A stretch of 64,000 bases of DNA, from contig JANQLU010000093.1 of NCBI GenBank assembly GCA_028280445.1, positions 124,001-188,000 of the forward strand, written 5' to 3'. The stretch is from Pirellulaceae bacterium (GTDB taxonomy: Bacteria > Planctomycetota > Planctomycetia > Pirellulales > Pirellulaceae). Below, in pieces: positions 43,832-53,666 of the stretch. Every line of letters starts with the position of its first letter. Position 1 is the first letter of the stretch. The position numbers were made by a program, and so were the translations under genes. Under the pieces are notes generated by a model that made no database searches, was not told the origin of the DNA, and worked only from the letters and a program-made list of their open reading frames with translations.

Positions 43832-44560
43832 ATGTCTGTTTTTCCTGATAAAAACCCTGAAATACTTCGTGTGTTGCAAGCCCGATTGCAAAAAATCTCT
43901 TCGCCGCAGCGCCCGTCACAGGCTGTAGAATGTGCGGCACTGACACGAATATTTCCCGAAGGAATACCGCGTGGAGGGATTGTCGAATGGTTGGGCGATA
44001 CCGGAAACGGGGTCACCACACTGTCGTTTTGGATGGCGCAGCAACTTTGCCAGGACCAGGGGATCATGGTGATTGTGGATCGTCAACAACAGATCTATCC
44101 ACCCGCACTGACCCCGCTGGGAATCGATCTCAACCGTACCATTTGGTTGCGGCCTGGTTCACGGCAAGATGAAATTTGGGCATTGATCCAGTGTCTGCGT
44201 TGTCCGTCAATCACGGTCGTCTGGAGTTATCTGGAACAACTCAATGCGCGTGAATACCGCTGTTTACAACTTGCTGCAGAAAGCAACGGTGTTGTTGGTA
44301 TTTTCTCCCGCCCGACGCGAATTCAAGGCCAACCGACATGGGCCAGCACGCGGCTTTCTGTAATTCCGCAATTGTCTGGAGAACTCCAGCGATTTGTCAT
44401 CAAGACCCATCATTGCTGTCAGGGACTGCGCAGCAATGCCGTAACCATTGAAAGGGATGCACTCACTGGAAAATTGAGAGAGTGTCATGAAACGTTTCCT
44501 GTGCGTCTGGCTACGAGATTGGCCAGTTCACCGGTTAGTCGTCGAGCAGCCCGAGCTTAA
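43832..44560 (+). CDS. imuA: ImuA, RecA-like mutagenesis accessory protein
   Basis: 242 residues from MSVFPDKNPEIL; a GTG three codons up is the alternative. It is a RecA/SulA-like protein: 'LTRIFPEGIPRGGIVEWLGD', 'GNGVTTLSFWMAQQLCQD' takes the place of a Walker A loop but lacks the GKT lysine, 'GIMVIVDRQQQIYPPALTPL' and 'SITVVWSYLEQLNAREYRCL' follow. ImuA works with ImuB and DnaE2 in damage-induced error-prone synthesis. Its 3' end overlaps imuB by 74 bp, so the cassette is a tight operon. Confidence 0.88.
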   Translation: MSVFPDKNPEILRVLQARLQKISSPQRPSQAVECAALTRIFPEGIPRGGIVEWLGDTGNGVTTLSFWMAQQLCQDQGIMVIVDRQQQIYPPALTPLGIDLNRTIWLRPGSRQDEIWALIQCLRCPSITVVWSYLEQLNAREYRCLQLAAESNGVVGIFSRPTRIQGQPTWASTRLSVIPQLSGELQRFVIKTHHCCQGLRSNAVTIERDALTGKLRECHETFPVRLATRLASSPVSRRAARA

Positions 44561-46001
44561 AAACCAACCTGTTGTTTTGCATCACCGCGATTCGCGACAA
44601 CGGCAATTGGTAGTGGCATGCTCATCCAAAGCTCGATCTCTGGGGGTTTGTGCCGGCATGCCTTTGGCCGATGCAACCACACTGATGGAAGGGCGACAAT
44701 TTTCGATCTCGCAACATGATCCGGTCGCTGATGAACAAACATTAACGGCTATTGCCGATTGGTGCCATCAATTTAGTTCGGTGGTTGCTGTCGATCCGCC
44801 TGACAGCCTCTGTTTCGACCTGAATGGAGTCACTCATTTGTTTGGCGATGAATCCAAACTGGCAAACCATGTTTTAAAAGCGTTTCATGCTCGCGGTTAT
44901 CGACCCCGGGTCGCGATTGCTGACACCATCAGCGCTGCCTGGGCCGCGGCTCACTACGGTAAGACATCGTCAACGATTATTCCTGTGGGAAAAACGCAAT
45001 GGCTCTACCGATTGCCATTGTCCGCTTTGCGCATTCCCACTGACGCTTTGGAAAAACTGGACCGTTTGGGAGTTCATCGTATCGAACAACTCGTGGAATT
45101 ATCCCGCAAAAATTTACCATCACGAGTGGGTGACGAAGTGCTGGAACGACTGGATTGCTTGATAGGCAATAAAACAGAAATGCTTTGCGGACATCAATCG
45201 CTGCCAACGTTCCAGCAACAATGGTTGTTGGATCGATCAACCGATCATCTGGAAACCATTCAACATGTTGTTGATGTATTGTTGAGACGATTGGCAAGCC
45301 AATTGCGTTGTTATGGCCACGGTGCCATGCAATTGTCAATCTGTTTTGATTGTATGGCGGATCATTCGGCGACAATGAATATCGGGCTTTATCGTCCCAG
45401 TGCCAACAGCACTCATTTCAACAGCCTGTTTCAAATGCAGATGGAAACCATCAAACTTCCTGCCGCTGTGGAATGCGTAACGATCACCGCTGATGAAACC
45501 GAGCCATTGGAACAATCGCAGCGTTCGTTGTTAGACACAGAAAAATCCGCTGACCCCCGGGAGATGGCCAACCTGATCGAAAAACTCAGCAGTCGACTCG
45601 GGGCAGAACGTGTGGTCCGGGCTGCATTGATTGACGATTTTCAACCAGAAAAATCATTTTGTTATCAGTCGTTGACCCAACGAAATGATTCTTTGCCTCC
45701 AGACACCAACGTTGCTGAGCAACACGAATGTTTTGTCAATCGACCTGTACGAATGCTTTTCCCGCCCCAACAGATTGATGTCATTGCCGTGGTCCCGGAT
45801 GGTCCGCCAGCTCGTTTTTATTATCGCGGTGAACAACGCGTGGTGAATTGTTGGGGGCCGGAGCGTCTGGAAACAGCATGGTGGCGCGGTCCGTCGGTAA
45901 AACGAGATTACTATCGCGTGGAAACTGAATCGGCCAGTCGTTTCTGGCTGTTTCGTTGTTTGAGCAAAGGCCAATGGTTTTTACACGGGAGTTTTGATTG
46001 A
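44487..46001 (+). CDS. imuB: ImuB, Y-family DNA polymerase-like protein
   Basis: 504 residues. It begins 'MKRFLCVWLRDWPVHRLVVE' and continues 'LVVACSSKARSLGVCAGMPL' and 'DSLCFDLNGVTHLFGDESKL', the characteristic ImuB/DinP-like palm and finger blocks; a later helix-hairpin-helix like part is 'LDRLGVHRIEQLVELSRKNL'. ImuB proteins do not act as polymerases themselves but bind the sliding clamp and link ImuA and DnaE2. Its stop TGA overlaps the dnaE2 ATG (TGATG), which points to translational coupling. Confidence 0.93.
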   Translation: MKRFLCVWLRDWPVHRLVVEQPELKNQPVVLHHRDSRQRQLVVACSSKARSLGVCAGMPLADATTLMEGRQFSISQHDPVADEQTLTAIADWCHQFSSVVAVDPPDSLCFDLNGVTHLFGDESKLANHVLKAFHARGYRPRVAIADTISAAWAAAHYGKTSSTIIPVGKTQWLYRLPLSALRIPTDALEKLDRLGVHRIEQLVELSRKNLPSRVGDEVLERLDCLIGNKTEMLCGHQSLPTFQQQWLLDRSTDHLETIQHVVDVLLRRLASQLRCYGHGAMQLSICFDCMADHSATMNIGLYRPSANSTHFNSLFQMQMETIKLPAAVECVTITADETEPLEQSQRSLLDTEKSADPREMANLIEKLSSRLGAERVVRAALIDDFQPEKSFCYQSLTQRNDSLPPDTNVAEQHECFVNRPVRMLFPPQQIDVIAVVPDGPPARFYYRGEQRVVNCWGPERLETAWWRGPSVKRDYYRVETESASRFWLFRCLSKGQWFLHGSFD

Positions 46002-49000
46002 TGCAAAAATCAAAAACTTCGATTCGCGCCCAAACCTTTCGTTATGCCGAATTGCACTGCAAGACAAATTTTTCTTTTCTCGAAGGGGCATCACACGCCA
46101 GTGAATTGGTGGATCGTGCTGTAGAGTTGGGCTACCAGGCGCTAGCCATTACCGACCGCAACAGTTTGGCTGGCATGGTACGAGCACACGTTGCCGCCAA
46201 AAACAAAGGACTCAAACTCATTGTCGGTGCCGAGATTACGCCTATTGATGCACCGGCAATTGTATTGTGGGCTACGGATCGGAAAAGTTATGGACAACTG
46301 TGTCGTTTGATCACAGTCGGTCGTCGACGTGTTGAAAAAGGGCAATGTGAATTGAATTTTGACGATGTCGCTCAATACTCTCGAGGACTCCTGGCAGGTA
46401 TCCAGCATTCAGATCCCCAAAAACTGCATAACTCTGTTTCGACACCATCCAACATTTATCACCAGTACCGCGATGTTTTTGGAGATCGTTGTTATTTACT
46501 CGCTGAGTTACATTATGGTTCTGATGACCAGCAACGGTTGACCCGACAAATATTACTTTCGCAAACGACTCGGATTCCGCTGGTCGCTGCGGGTGACGTC
46601 CATTTTCATGCACCGGCTCGTTTGCCATTGCAAAACGCGTTGACCTGTATTCGTCACGGCGTCACGTTGAATGAAGCCGGTAGTTTATTGTTTCCCAATG
46701 CTCAGCGCTGTTTGCAGCCGATCGAACAGATCATCCGAAAATTCGGGCGTGTCCCCGATGCCATCGCGCGTTCGATCGAAATTGCGGATCGTTGCATTTT
46801 TAGCATGGATGAACTGCGATATGAATATCCACGGGAACTGGCGCCCGAGAATATGACCCCGATGGAATACCTCAAAGAACTCACTTGGCAGGGCGCGGCC
46901 CACCGATATCCCGACGGTGTTCCGGACAAAGTCCGCAAGACACTCAGTAAAGAACTGGGAATCATCGAAAAACTGAACTACGAAGCATTTTTCTTGACCG
47001 TCTATGATGCCGTCCGGTTTGCACGGACAGGTGAACGTGAAATTTCAGATGTCAGTCGACGATTTACGAGTTGCGGCTACAAAGAAATCCTTTGCCAGGG
47101 ACGCGGGTCGGCCGCAAATTCAGCTGTTTGTTATTGTCTCGGCGTCACCTCCGTTGACCCGGACCGAACGGAAGTATTGTTCGAACGATTCATCAGCGAA
47201 CAGCGTAACGAAGCTCCAGACATCGATGTGGATTTCGAACATGAGCGTCGAGAAGAAGTTTTGCAATATCTGTACGACAAATACGGACGCGACCGAGCGG
47301 GCATTGCCGCCACCGTTGTCACCTATCGGTTGCGCTCAGCGGTTCGAGATATTGGCAAAGTGTTAGGTTTGTCATTGGACAAAATTGATGCCTTGGCTAA
47401 AAACGTGGGAGGACATTGGGGATCGGCGGCACATCTTCCCAAAGCCTGTCACGAAGTTGGAATCGATACCGACTCGATGCTCGGCCAACGGTTGGTGCAC
47501 CTGGTGACCGAGTTGCTCGGCTTTCCCCGACATCTGTCTCAACATGTCGGCGGTATGGTGATGACCGAAGGCCCGTTGTGCGAATTAGTTCCGATTGAAA
47601 ACGCCGCCATGGATGACCGCACGGTGGTGGAATGGGACAAAGACGATTTGGAACAGCTGGGAATTTTGAAAGTCGATTGCCTGTCGCTGGGCATGTTGAC
47701 CGCGATTCGAAAATGCTTTGACTTGATTTATCAGCTAACTGGAAAACGTTGGACACTGGCGACCATTCCGTCCAAAGATGATGTGGTCTATGACATGATT
47801 TGTCAGGCCAATGTGATCGGCTGTTTTCAAATCGAAAGCCGCGCGCAAATGTCCATGCTGCCTCGGTTGAGACCACGAACTTATTACGATCTGGTCATCG
47901 AGGTTGCGATTGTGCGGCCGGGCCCGATTCAAGGCGGCATGGTGCATCCGTTTTTGAAAGCCCGCGAAGCTGGCAGGCCACTCTATCCCAATGAGCATAT
48001 TAAAAATCTGTTGGGCGGAGTGCTCGACAAAACGATGGGAGTCCCGATTTTCCAGGAACAAGTGATGCAATTGGCAATGGAAGCCGCCGGGTTTTCGGCT
48101 GGCGAAGCGGATCAATTGCGACGCGCCATGGGAGCTTGGGGTCGCAAAGGAGATTTGGGGCAGTTTCACACCAAACTGATGGATGGGATGCGGAAATCTG
48201 GAGTGCCCGATAAATTCGCCACACAGATTTTTGAAATGATCAAAGGGTTTGGGGAATATGGATTCCCGGAATCGCATTCAGCCAGTTTTGCCTTGTTGGC
48301 TTATGCCTCGGCATGGTTGAAGTGTTACTATCAAGCCGTGTTTACAACAGGTCTATTAAATAGCCAACCGATGGGATTTTATCGTCCCGCTCAATTAATT
48401 CAGGATGCTCAACGGCACGACGTGGTCGTATTGCCTGTCGATGTCAATCACAGCGAATGGGATTGCACGATGGATGATCTCAACACGATTCGGTTGGGCT
48501 TTCGCATGGCCAAGGGGATTTCACAAGAAACGGTTGAAACCATCATGCGCTGTCGAAACGTCCAACGATTTACGTCCATGGACGAATTCATTAGCCGAAC
48601 TCAATTGTCGCACTCAACCGTGGTCAGATTATCTGAAGCGGACGCATTTTCATCGCTGGAAATCTCTCGTCGTCAAGCGTATTGGTCGGCGCTAGGACAA
48701 GAAACCAGTCGTCAACCGATGCCGTTGCTAGAACCCTTGGAACATCGTGACGAGTCGGAGCCGTCGCTACCAAAACGTCATTTGTGGCACGAAGTCTGTG
48801 ATGATTACAAAATCATCGGTTTAACATTGCGGCAACACCCGATTTCTTTTCTCCGCAAGGAACTCAATCAGCAGCGCGCAGTTCGAGCCAGTGATTTACC
48901 CGATATTCCCGCAGATCAGATCATTCGTGTCGCCGGAGTTATTACCGGCCGGCAACGCCCGATGACCGCCAAAGGAGTCACCTTTGCCACTCTCGAAGAC

Positions 49001-49198
49001 GAAACGGGCTTTGCCAACCTGGTCATTTTCAAACCGATTTGGGAGAAATTTGATCGCGTATTGCGCCACTCCAACTGCTGGCTCATCACGGGCCGGCTCC
49101 AGCGCGAAAAAGAAGTCATCCACGTCATGGTCCACCGAGTTGTCGATTTTGAACCGCAACTCCAAGGCCTTCATACGAAATCTCGCGATTTTCATTGA
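46001..49198 (+). CDS. dnaE2: Error-prone DNA polymerase DnaE2 (ImuC)
   Basis: 1065 residues, the normal size. N-terminal PHP domain: 'YAELHCKTNFSFLEGASHAS', 'ALAITDRNSLAGMVRAHVAA'. C-family polymerase core: 'ILCQGRGSAANSAVCYCLGV', then 'APDIDVDFEHERREEVLQYL' with the catalytic Asp-x-Asp, and 'VGGMVMTEGPLCELVPIENA'. Later helices are 'FSAGEADQLRRAMGAWGRKG' and an OB fold near the end (DQIIRVAGVITGRQRPMTAK). The enzyme carries out mutagenic lesion bypass with ImuA and ImuB after DNA damage. It is the last gene of the cassette. Confidence 0.96.
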   Translation: MQKSKTSIRAQTFRYAELHCKTNFSFLEGASHASELVDRAVELGYQALAITDRNSLAGMVRAHVAAKNKGLKLIVGAEITPIDAPAIVLWATDRKSYGQLCRLITVGRRRVEKGQCELNFDDVAQYSRGLLAGIQHSDPQKLHNSVSTPSNIYHQYRDVFGDRCYLLAELHYGSDDQQRLTRQILLSQTTRIPLVAAGDVHFHAPARLPLQNALTCIRHGVTLNEAGSLLFPNAQRCLQPIEQIIRKFGRVPDAIARSIEIADRCIFSMDELRYEYPRELAPENMTPMEYLKELTWQGAAHRYPDGVPDKVRKTLSKELGIIEKLNYEAFFLTVYDAVRFARTGEREISDVSRRFTSCGYKEILCQGRGSAANSAVCYCLGVTSVDPDRTEVLFERFISEQRNEAPDIDVDFEHERREEVLQYLYDKYGRDRAGIAATVVTYRLRSAVRDIGKVLGLSLDKIDALAKNVGGHWGSAAHLPKACHEVGIDTDSMLGQRLVHLVTELLGFPRHLSQHVGGMVMTEGPLCELVPIENAAMDDRTVVEWDKDDLEQLGILKVDCLSLGMLTAIRKCFDLIYQLTGKRWTLATIPSKDDVVYDMICQANVIGCFQIESRAQMSMLPRLRPRTYYDLVIEVAIVRPGPIQGGMVHPFLKAREAGRPLYPNEHIKNLLGGVLDKTMGVPIFQEQVMQLAMEAAGFSAGEADQLRRAMGAWGRKGDLGQFHTKLMDGMRKSGVPDKFATQIFEMIKGFGEYGFPESHSASFALLAYASAWLKCYYQAVFTTGLLNSQPMGFYRPAQLIQDAQRHDVVVLPVDVNHSEWDCTMDDLNTIRLGFRMAKGISQETVETIMRCRNVQRFTSMDEFISRTQLSHSTVVRLSEADAFSSLEISRRQAYWSALGQETSRQPMPLLEPLEHRDESEPSLPKRHLWHEVCDDYKIIGLTLRQHPISFLRKELNQQRAVRASDLPDIPADQIIRVAGVITGRQRPMTAKGVTFATLEDETGFANLVIFKPIWEKFDRVLRHSNCWLITGRLQREKEVIHVMVHRVVDFEPQLQGLHTKSRDFH

Positions 49199-49257
49199 AG
49201 GCGCTTGGGAGTTTTCGAATCATCTTTTATTTGCGCTTTCGACGCTGCAGGTTATTG

Positions 49258-50583
49258 TTACTTTCGAGATTTTGCTTTTTCCTGTTCGGCTTTGACTCGT
49301 TTTTCATAGTGAGTCTTGGCTCTTCGATAAGCATTGATGATATTCCGGGTACCGATCATCCTGTTCGTTTTAAATCCACCTAACTCATAATTGGGGTAAG
49401 GAAAATCTTCGTGAGCTGCGGAGATGTAGGCGCGGCGGGCCAAGTGATCGTCTGGAATGTTTTCGACAATCCAGCACCAATGGTAATACGCACTCGGTTT
49501 ATCTTTGAGAAAGAAACTGGCGACACCGGCGTAATATTGAAGCTCTCCCATCCGTTTGGAATCTGGAAAATTCTTGATGGCTTTGGTCAGGAGTTTTGAT
49601 GCGCCGCGGTAATCTTTCTCGTCGAGTTTGCGGTAAGCTTGTTCCAATGTCAGGTCGGCTCCCATTTTTGAAGCCAAATCCGAAGGTGCCGATTTGATTT
49701 CAGCCAGGATCTTTTGTTGAGATTCCCAGTCTTTTTTGTAACGGGCAATCCGCAGCAACGCGGCATAGACCGAGGTTTGAACCGCGATCGGTTTTTTGTT
49801 CGTTTTTGCATGTTGCAGCGCCTGTCGATAATTTTTGATGGCTTGATCGTATTGACCGAGCTCTTCGCGAATCGTTGCAGCGCGAATGACGGCCTGGGCG
49901 TTGGTTGGATTTTCCTTTGCCGCCGTCAAGATTTTTTGTTCGGCCTCAGTCCATTTGTCGAATTCGGGATTGTCACGCAGCATTTTCAACAAAAACTCGA
50001 ACACGGTTTTTTTGTTAGGAGTGATCTGTCGAACCCTTTTTTCACCTTTGTTCCAACCGTTTGCAATTCCGAGAATTTTTCCGCCATCGGCTTGTGAGAA
50101 AGCTGCAAAGTACGCAAACGTGTTCGACCGTCGACCGTAGGGATCGGTAATGACTTTCAGGTTGCGAAAACGTTTCGATTCCGTCTGCAAATCTCGGATG
50201 AATTTGTCGGCATCGTCGTCATGTCCCAACCCGGGTCCACCCGTATTGAAATAAAACGGTATAAACCGGCGATTGATCAAACGAATCACGCGCAAATCGG
50301 CGAAGGCACCTGCCCTCATTGGTTCGCCGCCTGGTCACCAGCAACCTTTGGTTGCACATTTTGTTCCAAGTTCATCGAGACCAAACCCCAAACCTTTCAT
50401 GAGAATGATCCGATTTTGTTTTTTTGCTTTCTCAAGTGCCGTTTTGAATTTACCAGGATAGACCCATTGGATGGCTTCGCTATTGAAGCATTTCAATTTG
50501 GACGGCTGGTCAGTCTGGCCTGCAACGTCGAGAGAACAGGAAAACGTCATCGCGGCGACGATCGCTAACGACATGATACGCAT
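49258..50583 (-). CDS. Secreted thioredoxin-like/TPR protein with one in-frame UGA (candidate selenoprotein)
   Basis: Two open frames, 50583-50335 and 50319-49258, lie in the same frame and are joined by a single TGA at 50335-50337 and five codons (PGGEP). Read through, this is a 441-residue protein: signal peptide (MRIMSLAIVAAMTFSCSLDV), thioredoxin-like part (KTALEKAKKQNRIILMKGLG, then 'TKCATKGCW', UGA, 'PGGEPMRAGAFADLRVIRLI'), and a TPR region (VIRAATIREELGQYDQAIKN, LQYYAGVASFFLKDKPSAYY). The UGA lies two residues after a cysteine, where a redox Cys would fit, and a SECIS-like hairpin follows. Alternatives are a recent Cys-to-stop mutation or a read error. The gene starts 18 bp after the BlaR1-like gene and is probably in that operon. 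Confidence 0.75.
50302..50317 (-). other. SECIS-like hairpin after the in-frame UGA
   Basis: On the coding strand GAGGGC-AGGU-GCCUUC begins 18 bases after the UGA: six pairs (one G-U) and a four-base loop with GG. Bacterial selenocysteine insertion hairpins usually have such a GG/GU loop within about 16-37 bases of the UGA. The bases also encode MRAGAF, so part of the shape could be due to codon constraints. Confidence 0.45.
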
Positions 50584-50601
50584 GATATCGATCTCCGGTG
50601 G

Positions 50602-53202
50602 TTATTTGCGGGCGGTTGGTAAAAGTCGAATGCCGTAAACCTTACGTCGAGGGTCGTTTGGTTTGATGCCTCGGTTGTCTGGTGAATTGTTGGCAGACAT
50701 GCAGCAGATGTCGTACGAAGGCGAAATCTGCCAAGTCAGAAATTGAACATTGCGTCTGGTTTCTGTTCGAAACCGAATCAGCTGGTTTTCGCTCAACCCC
50801 AACGCTTTGAATACTTCGGCTCGTGTTTTCGATTGACCTGCAGGGACGACACTCAAGATCGGAATTTCGAGCAGCTGTTTGTTTTTGACCGATTCGACGA
50901 TGTCATAGGTCACTAATTTTTCAATCGCATTGTCAGTATGCAGTTTGATTCGCCGCCTGTTGGAAACAGATTTTTTTGGATCCACGGTGATGACTTGTAG
51001 CATTTCGCCACTGGCTTGATCAAAACGAAACGTTTTTTGCTGAATCGTTTGTCCGGCGGTAAATTTTGCGTTGACCCAAAAATTGCCACGCCGCATTTCC
51101 AGATCGAGATTAAAGGGCACCAGTTTGATTCTTGAACCAGCCAGTTTCGAAAGTTCCAATGACTTGATCACTTTTCCGTTTTGAATGAATTCCAGGTCGG
51201 CGTTTTGTCGTTTCGATTGGAAATCGCGAAAGTTGGTTGTTTTGAGCAACAGGCCTGAATCGAGCGCAAAAACGGTTGTCGCCTTGAATTCTTTAATCGT
51301 CCAAACCTTGGACAGACCTTTCTGAGTAATTTTGTTCATCGTTCCCGTTGTCTTTCCGTCCTTGGACTGCGTAATGAAAACGTAATTGCCGGATGGACTG
51401 ACAGAAACGACCCGTTTGTAATGAACAAAATTGGTAAGCGCCATTGCCGGCGAATGAGTGTAGGGAGGCCGCGGACGATTTCCGTACCAGGTGACGTCAG
51501 TAAAACTCAATGGGTTAACCCGCTTGGCTTCACTGGCCGGCCAGTCCTTGACAATTTTCCACCAGGTTTTAAAAGACTCTACCGCCCGCCGATTGGCCTC
51601 GGCCCCTTTGACTTGATGTCTAGAAAGTGTTGGGTTGAGACCTGGGTACAGGTTGTTGCAACATAACATGTCAATGAACCACATCGCCGCTGTCCCAATC
51701 GTGCAATGCGTTTGACGTTGCGACGATGCCCAATTGACCGGTACACGATCGATCGGCGCTTCGTTTTCAATCTGCTTTATCAAATACGGCAGATGTTCCC
51801 AACCCAGTTTTTTGATGTTGTTGTCGACATGCCAGTCTTGCAAAAGTCTCAACGCAGTTTTTTCCAATTCATCTGTTTGAGTCTTGTTGTTTTTTGTGGG
51901 GGTGCGTTTTTCTTGATCCTTTTCTTGTGCTACTCCGCCTGCCGCAGCGTTCGAGTCGAGTTCCGTATTCGGAGCGAACTGTGCATGGGTCTGTAGCGCT
52001 GCCGCGATCGTTCCAAACGACATTCCCAACGTCAACGCTGAAATCACGGTGATCAGTTTCCAGCGGCGGCTGGTGGATATGTTTCCATCGCGCGTCTCGT
52101 CCAATACCCAATCCACGCGGTCGCCCAGCGGCGAATGTCCAGCGGCCATCGCCAAAGCACATTGGCTGATCGAAACAGAAAACATTTGATTCGTCTTTAA
52201 CAAAAGGCGTGCATACTCAAATCGGTCGTTCACCTGGGCGACTTCGTTGTCACACAATTCTTCTTGACTGATTCTGACTTGTTTAAATACCAGGTACGCC
52301 AATGGATTTAACCAATGCACGGCCAACGAACATTGCAACAAAAAATTGAGCCGCAAATCGTTCCGTTTGATGTGAGACATTTCATGGTCGAGAACCAGTC
52401 GCAGTTCGTGATCGTTAAATGTTTCTAACGCTTGTTCGGAAATCACAATGCGTTGTTGGATTGGTCCGACTACTGAAGGAGAAACTTTGGCGGGGCTAAT
52501 CAGGATTTCTGGCGTCGCGTTCAAACCGTGTCGCGATGCCGAAGATTTGGCATAACTCAACAGTTGTTTGAATGCGTTGCGTTTTCCACCAACATTTTGT
52601 TCGTTGAGTATCCAACATCGACTGAGATGACGGCGTGATTTCCAGATTCCGCCAGCCAATCGGAGCAACATGGCGATAACACCGGTACCCCAACCGATAA
52701 TCAAAACTCGGGCGATCCACGATGATTGACGATGGGTTTCTCCGGTATCGTTTGTTTTTGTCGCCGAAACTACTGGGACGCCTTTGGCGATTGGAACCAT
52801 TGGGACCAATGCTTCCGCAGGTAACATTTCTTCTACCGGTACAAGCGTGCCTTTGAATCGCTCATGCTCTGAATTCGGATTGATGGCGACCAATTCTGCA
52901 TAGAAAGGTTGTTTGGCAGGAGCGTTGGAACGAGCTTTTGAATCGACCAGCACGTTGTTGAGTTTTGACAAACCGCGTTTGATGCCGACGTTTGAGTTGG
53001 CGATCAACAAAATCGCCAGCGCAAATAGAGGTAAACTGGCTGTTAAAAGTAAAGACAACGAAAACAATTGTTTACGTTTGGCGGCCGTGCGGCCGATTGC
53101 AAATTTACCGATCAGTAAAACGATAGAAAACACGATTGCTGACGTGAGCATCCAAATTGCCAGCACTGTTGCATTGTCCGGTGTTATGATGTTTTGCAGC
53201 AT
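50602..53202 (-). CDS. BlaR1/MecR1-like M56 membrane metallopeptidase with long C-terminal part
   Basis: 866 residues. The N-terminal half has membrane segments at about 12-33, 47-69, 165-185 and 285-305, and the M56 motif 'LDHEMSHIKRNDLRLNFLLQ' (HExxH at 273-277) with 'ISQEELCDNEVAQ' near 312-323 as third-ligand region. In BlaR1 systems this protease is activated by an outside signal and leads to cleavage of the BlaI repressor. The C-terminal half after residue 400 is not a penicillin-binding domain; it looks like a large sensor of unknown type (ALTNFVHYKRVVSVSPSGNY). It lies 23 bp after blaI and is followed by the thioredoxin-like gene. Confidence 0.9.
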   Translation of the reverse strand: MLQNIITPDNATVLAIWMLTSAIVFSIVLLIGKFAIGRTAAKRKQLFSLSLLLTASLPLFALAILLIANSNVGIKRGLSKLNNVLVDSKARSNAPAKQPFYAELVAINPNSEHERFKGTLVPVEEMLPAEALVPMVPIAKGVPVVSATKTNDTGETHRQSSWIARVLIIGWGTGVIAMLLRLAGGIWKSRRHLSRCWILNEQNVGGKRNAFKQLLSYAKSSASRHGLNATPEILISPAKVSPSVVGPIQQRIVISEQALETFNDHELRLVLDHEMSHIKRNDLRLNFLLQCSLAVHWLNPLAYLVFKQVRISQEELCDNEVAQVNDRFEYARLLLKTNQMFSVSISQCALAMAAGHSPLGDRVDWVLDETRDGNISTSRRWKLITVISALTLGMSFGTIAAALQTHAQFAPNTELDSNAAAGGVAQEKDQEKRTPTKNNKTQTDELEKTALRLLQDWHVDNNIKKLGWEHLPYLIKQIENEAPIDRVPVNWASSQRQTHCTIGTAAMWFIDMLCCNNLYPGLNPTLSRHQVKGAEANRRAVESFKTWWKIVKDWPASEAKRVNPLSFTDVTWYGNRPRPPYTHSPAMALTNFVHYKRVVSVSPSGNYVFITQSKDGKTTGTMNKITQKGLSKVWTIKEFKATTVFALDSGLLLKTTNFRDFQSKRQNADLEFIQNGKVIKSLELSKLAGSRIKLVPFNLDLEMRRGNFWVNAKFTAGQTIQQKTFRFDQASGEMLQVITVDPKKSVSNRRRIKLHTDNAIEKLVTYDIVESVKNKQLLEIPILSVVPAGQSKTRAEVFKALGLSENQLIRFRTETRRNVQFLTWQISPSYDICCMSANNSPDNRGIKPNDPRRKVYGIRLLPTARK

Positions 53203-53225
53203 GGCTTACTCGCTTGACGAACGTT

Positions 53226-53624
53226 TTATTTTCTTCGTTTTGATTTCTGTTTTGCTTCGGCGCTATCGATGATCGCTTTAATACGACGCACTTCGTCCGG
53301 CGGAAGTTTCTCACCGTCGACCAACGACGAGACGAGCGACTCCGCGGAGCCATCAAAAACCAGATCTGCCAACCGATTAAGCATTGATTTTGCGGTTTCA
53401 TCGCGAGATTGCGTCGCGGAATAGCGATAGGTATTGCCGACCTTGCGATACGCCAGCCAGCCTTTGTCTGCCAACCGAGTCATCATCGTTTGCACCGTGT
53501 TGCGGGCCAAGTCGCGCTCGGCGGCAAGTGCTTCGACGACCTCTAGCACCGTAATATCAGGCTGTTCCCAGATGATTTTCATGATTTCGACCTGATTTTC
53601 GGTCAATGGCGGCAGGTCGGACAT
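53226..53624 (-). CDS. BlaI/MecI/CopY family transcriptional repressor
   Basis: 132 residues. Winged helix: 'LTENQVEIMKIIWEQPDITV', 'LEVVEALAAERDLARNTVQT', 'MMTRLADKGWLAYRKVGNTY', then the dimerisation part 'SMLNRLADLVFDGSAESLVS'. The N-V-x-T-M-M-x-R-L recognition helix is the family signature. It normally represses its own operon until cut by the BlaR1-like protease next door. A palindrome at 53655-53666, just upstream, is a likely operator. It is first in the operon blaI-blaR1-thioredoxin/TPR. Confidence 0.94.
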   Translation of the reverse strand: MSDLPPLTENQVEIMKIIWEQPDITVLEVVEALAAERDLARNTVQTMMTRLADKGWLAYRKVGNTYRYSATQSRDETAKSMLNRLADLVFDGSAESLVSSLVDGEKLPPDEVRRIKAIIDSAEAKQKSKRRK

Positions 53625-53654
53625 TTGCTTATCCTACTTGTGTAATTAAAATGC

Positions 53655-53666
53655 CTACACTTGTAG
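53655..53666 (-). promoter_or_regulatory. Likely BlaI-type operator
   Basis: CTACA-CT-TGTAG, a short palindrome 31-42 bp upstream of the repressor gene, of the TACA/TGTA type that BlaI and MecI bind. A weaker TACTTGTGTAA lies at about 53637. The rest of the gap to 54038 has an AT-rich tract near 53820 and no gene. Confidence 0.6.
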
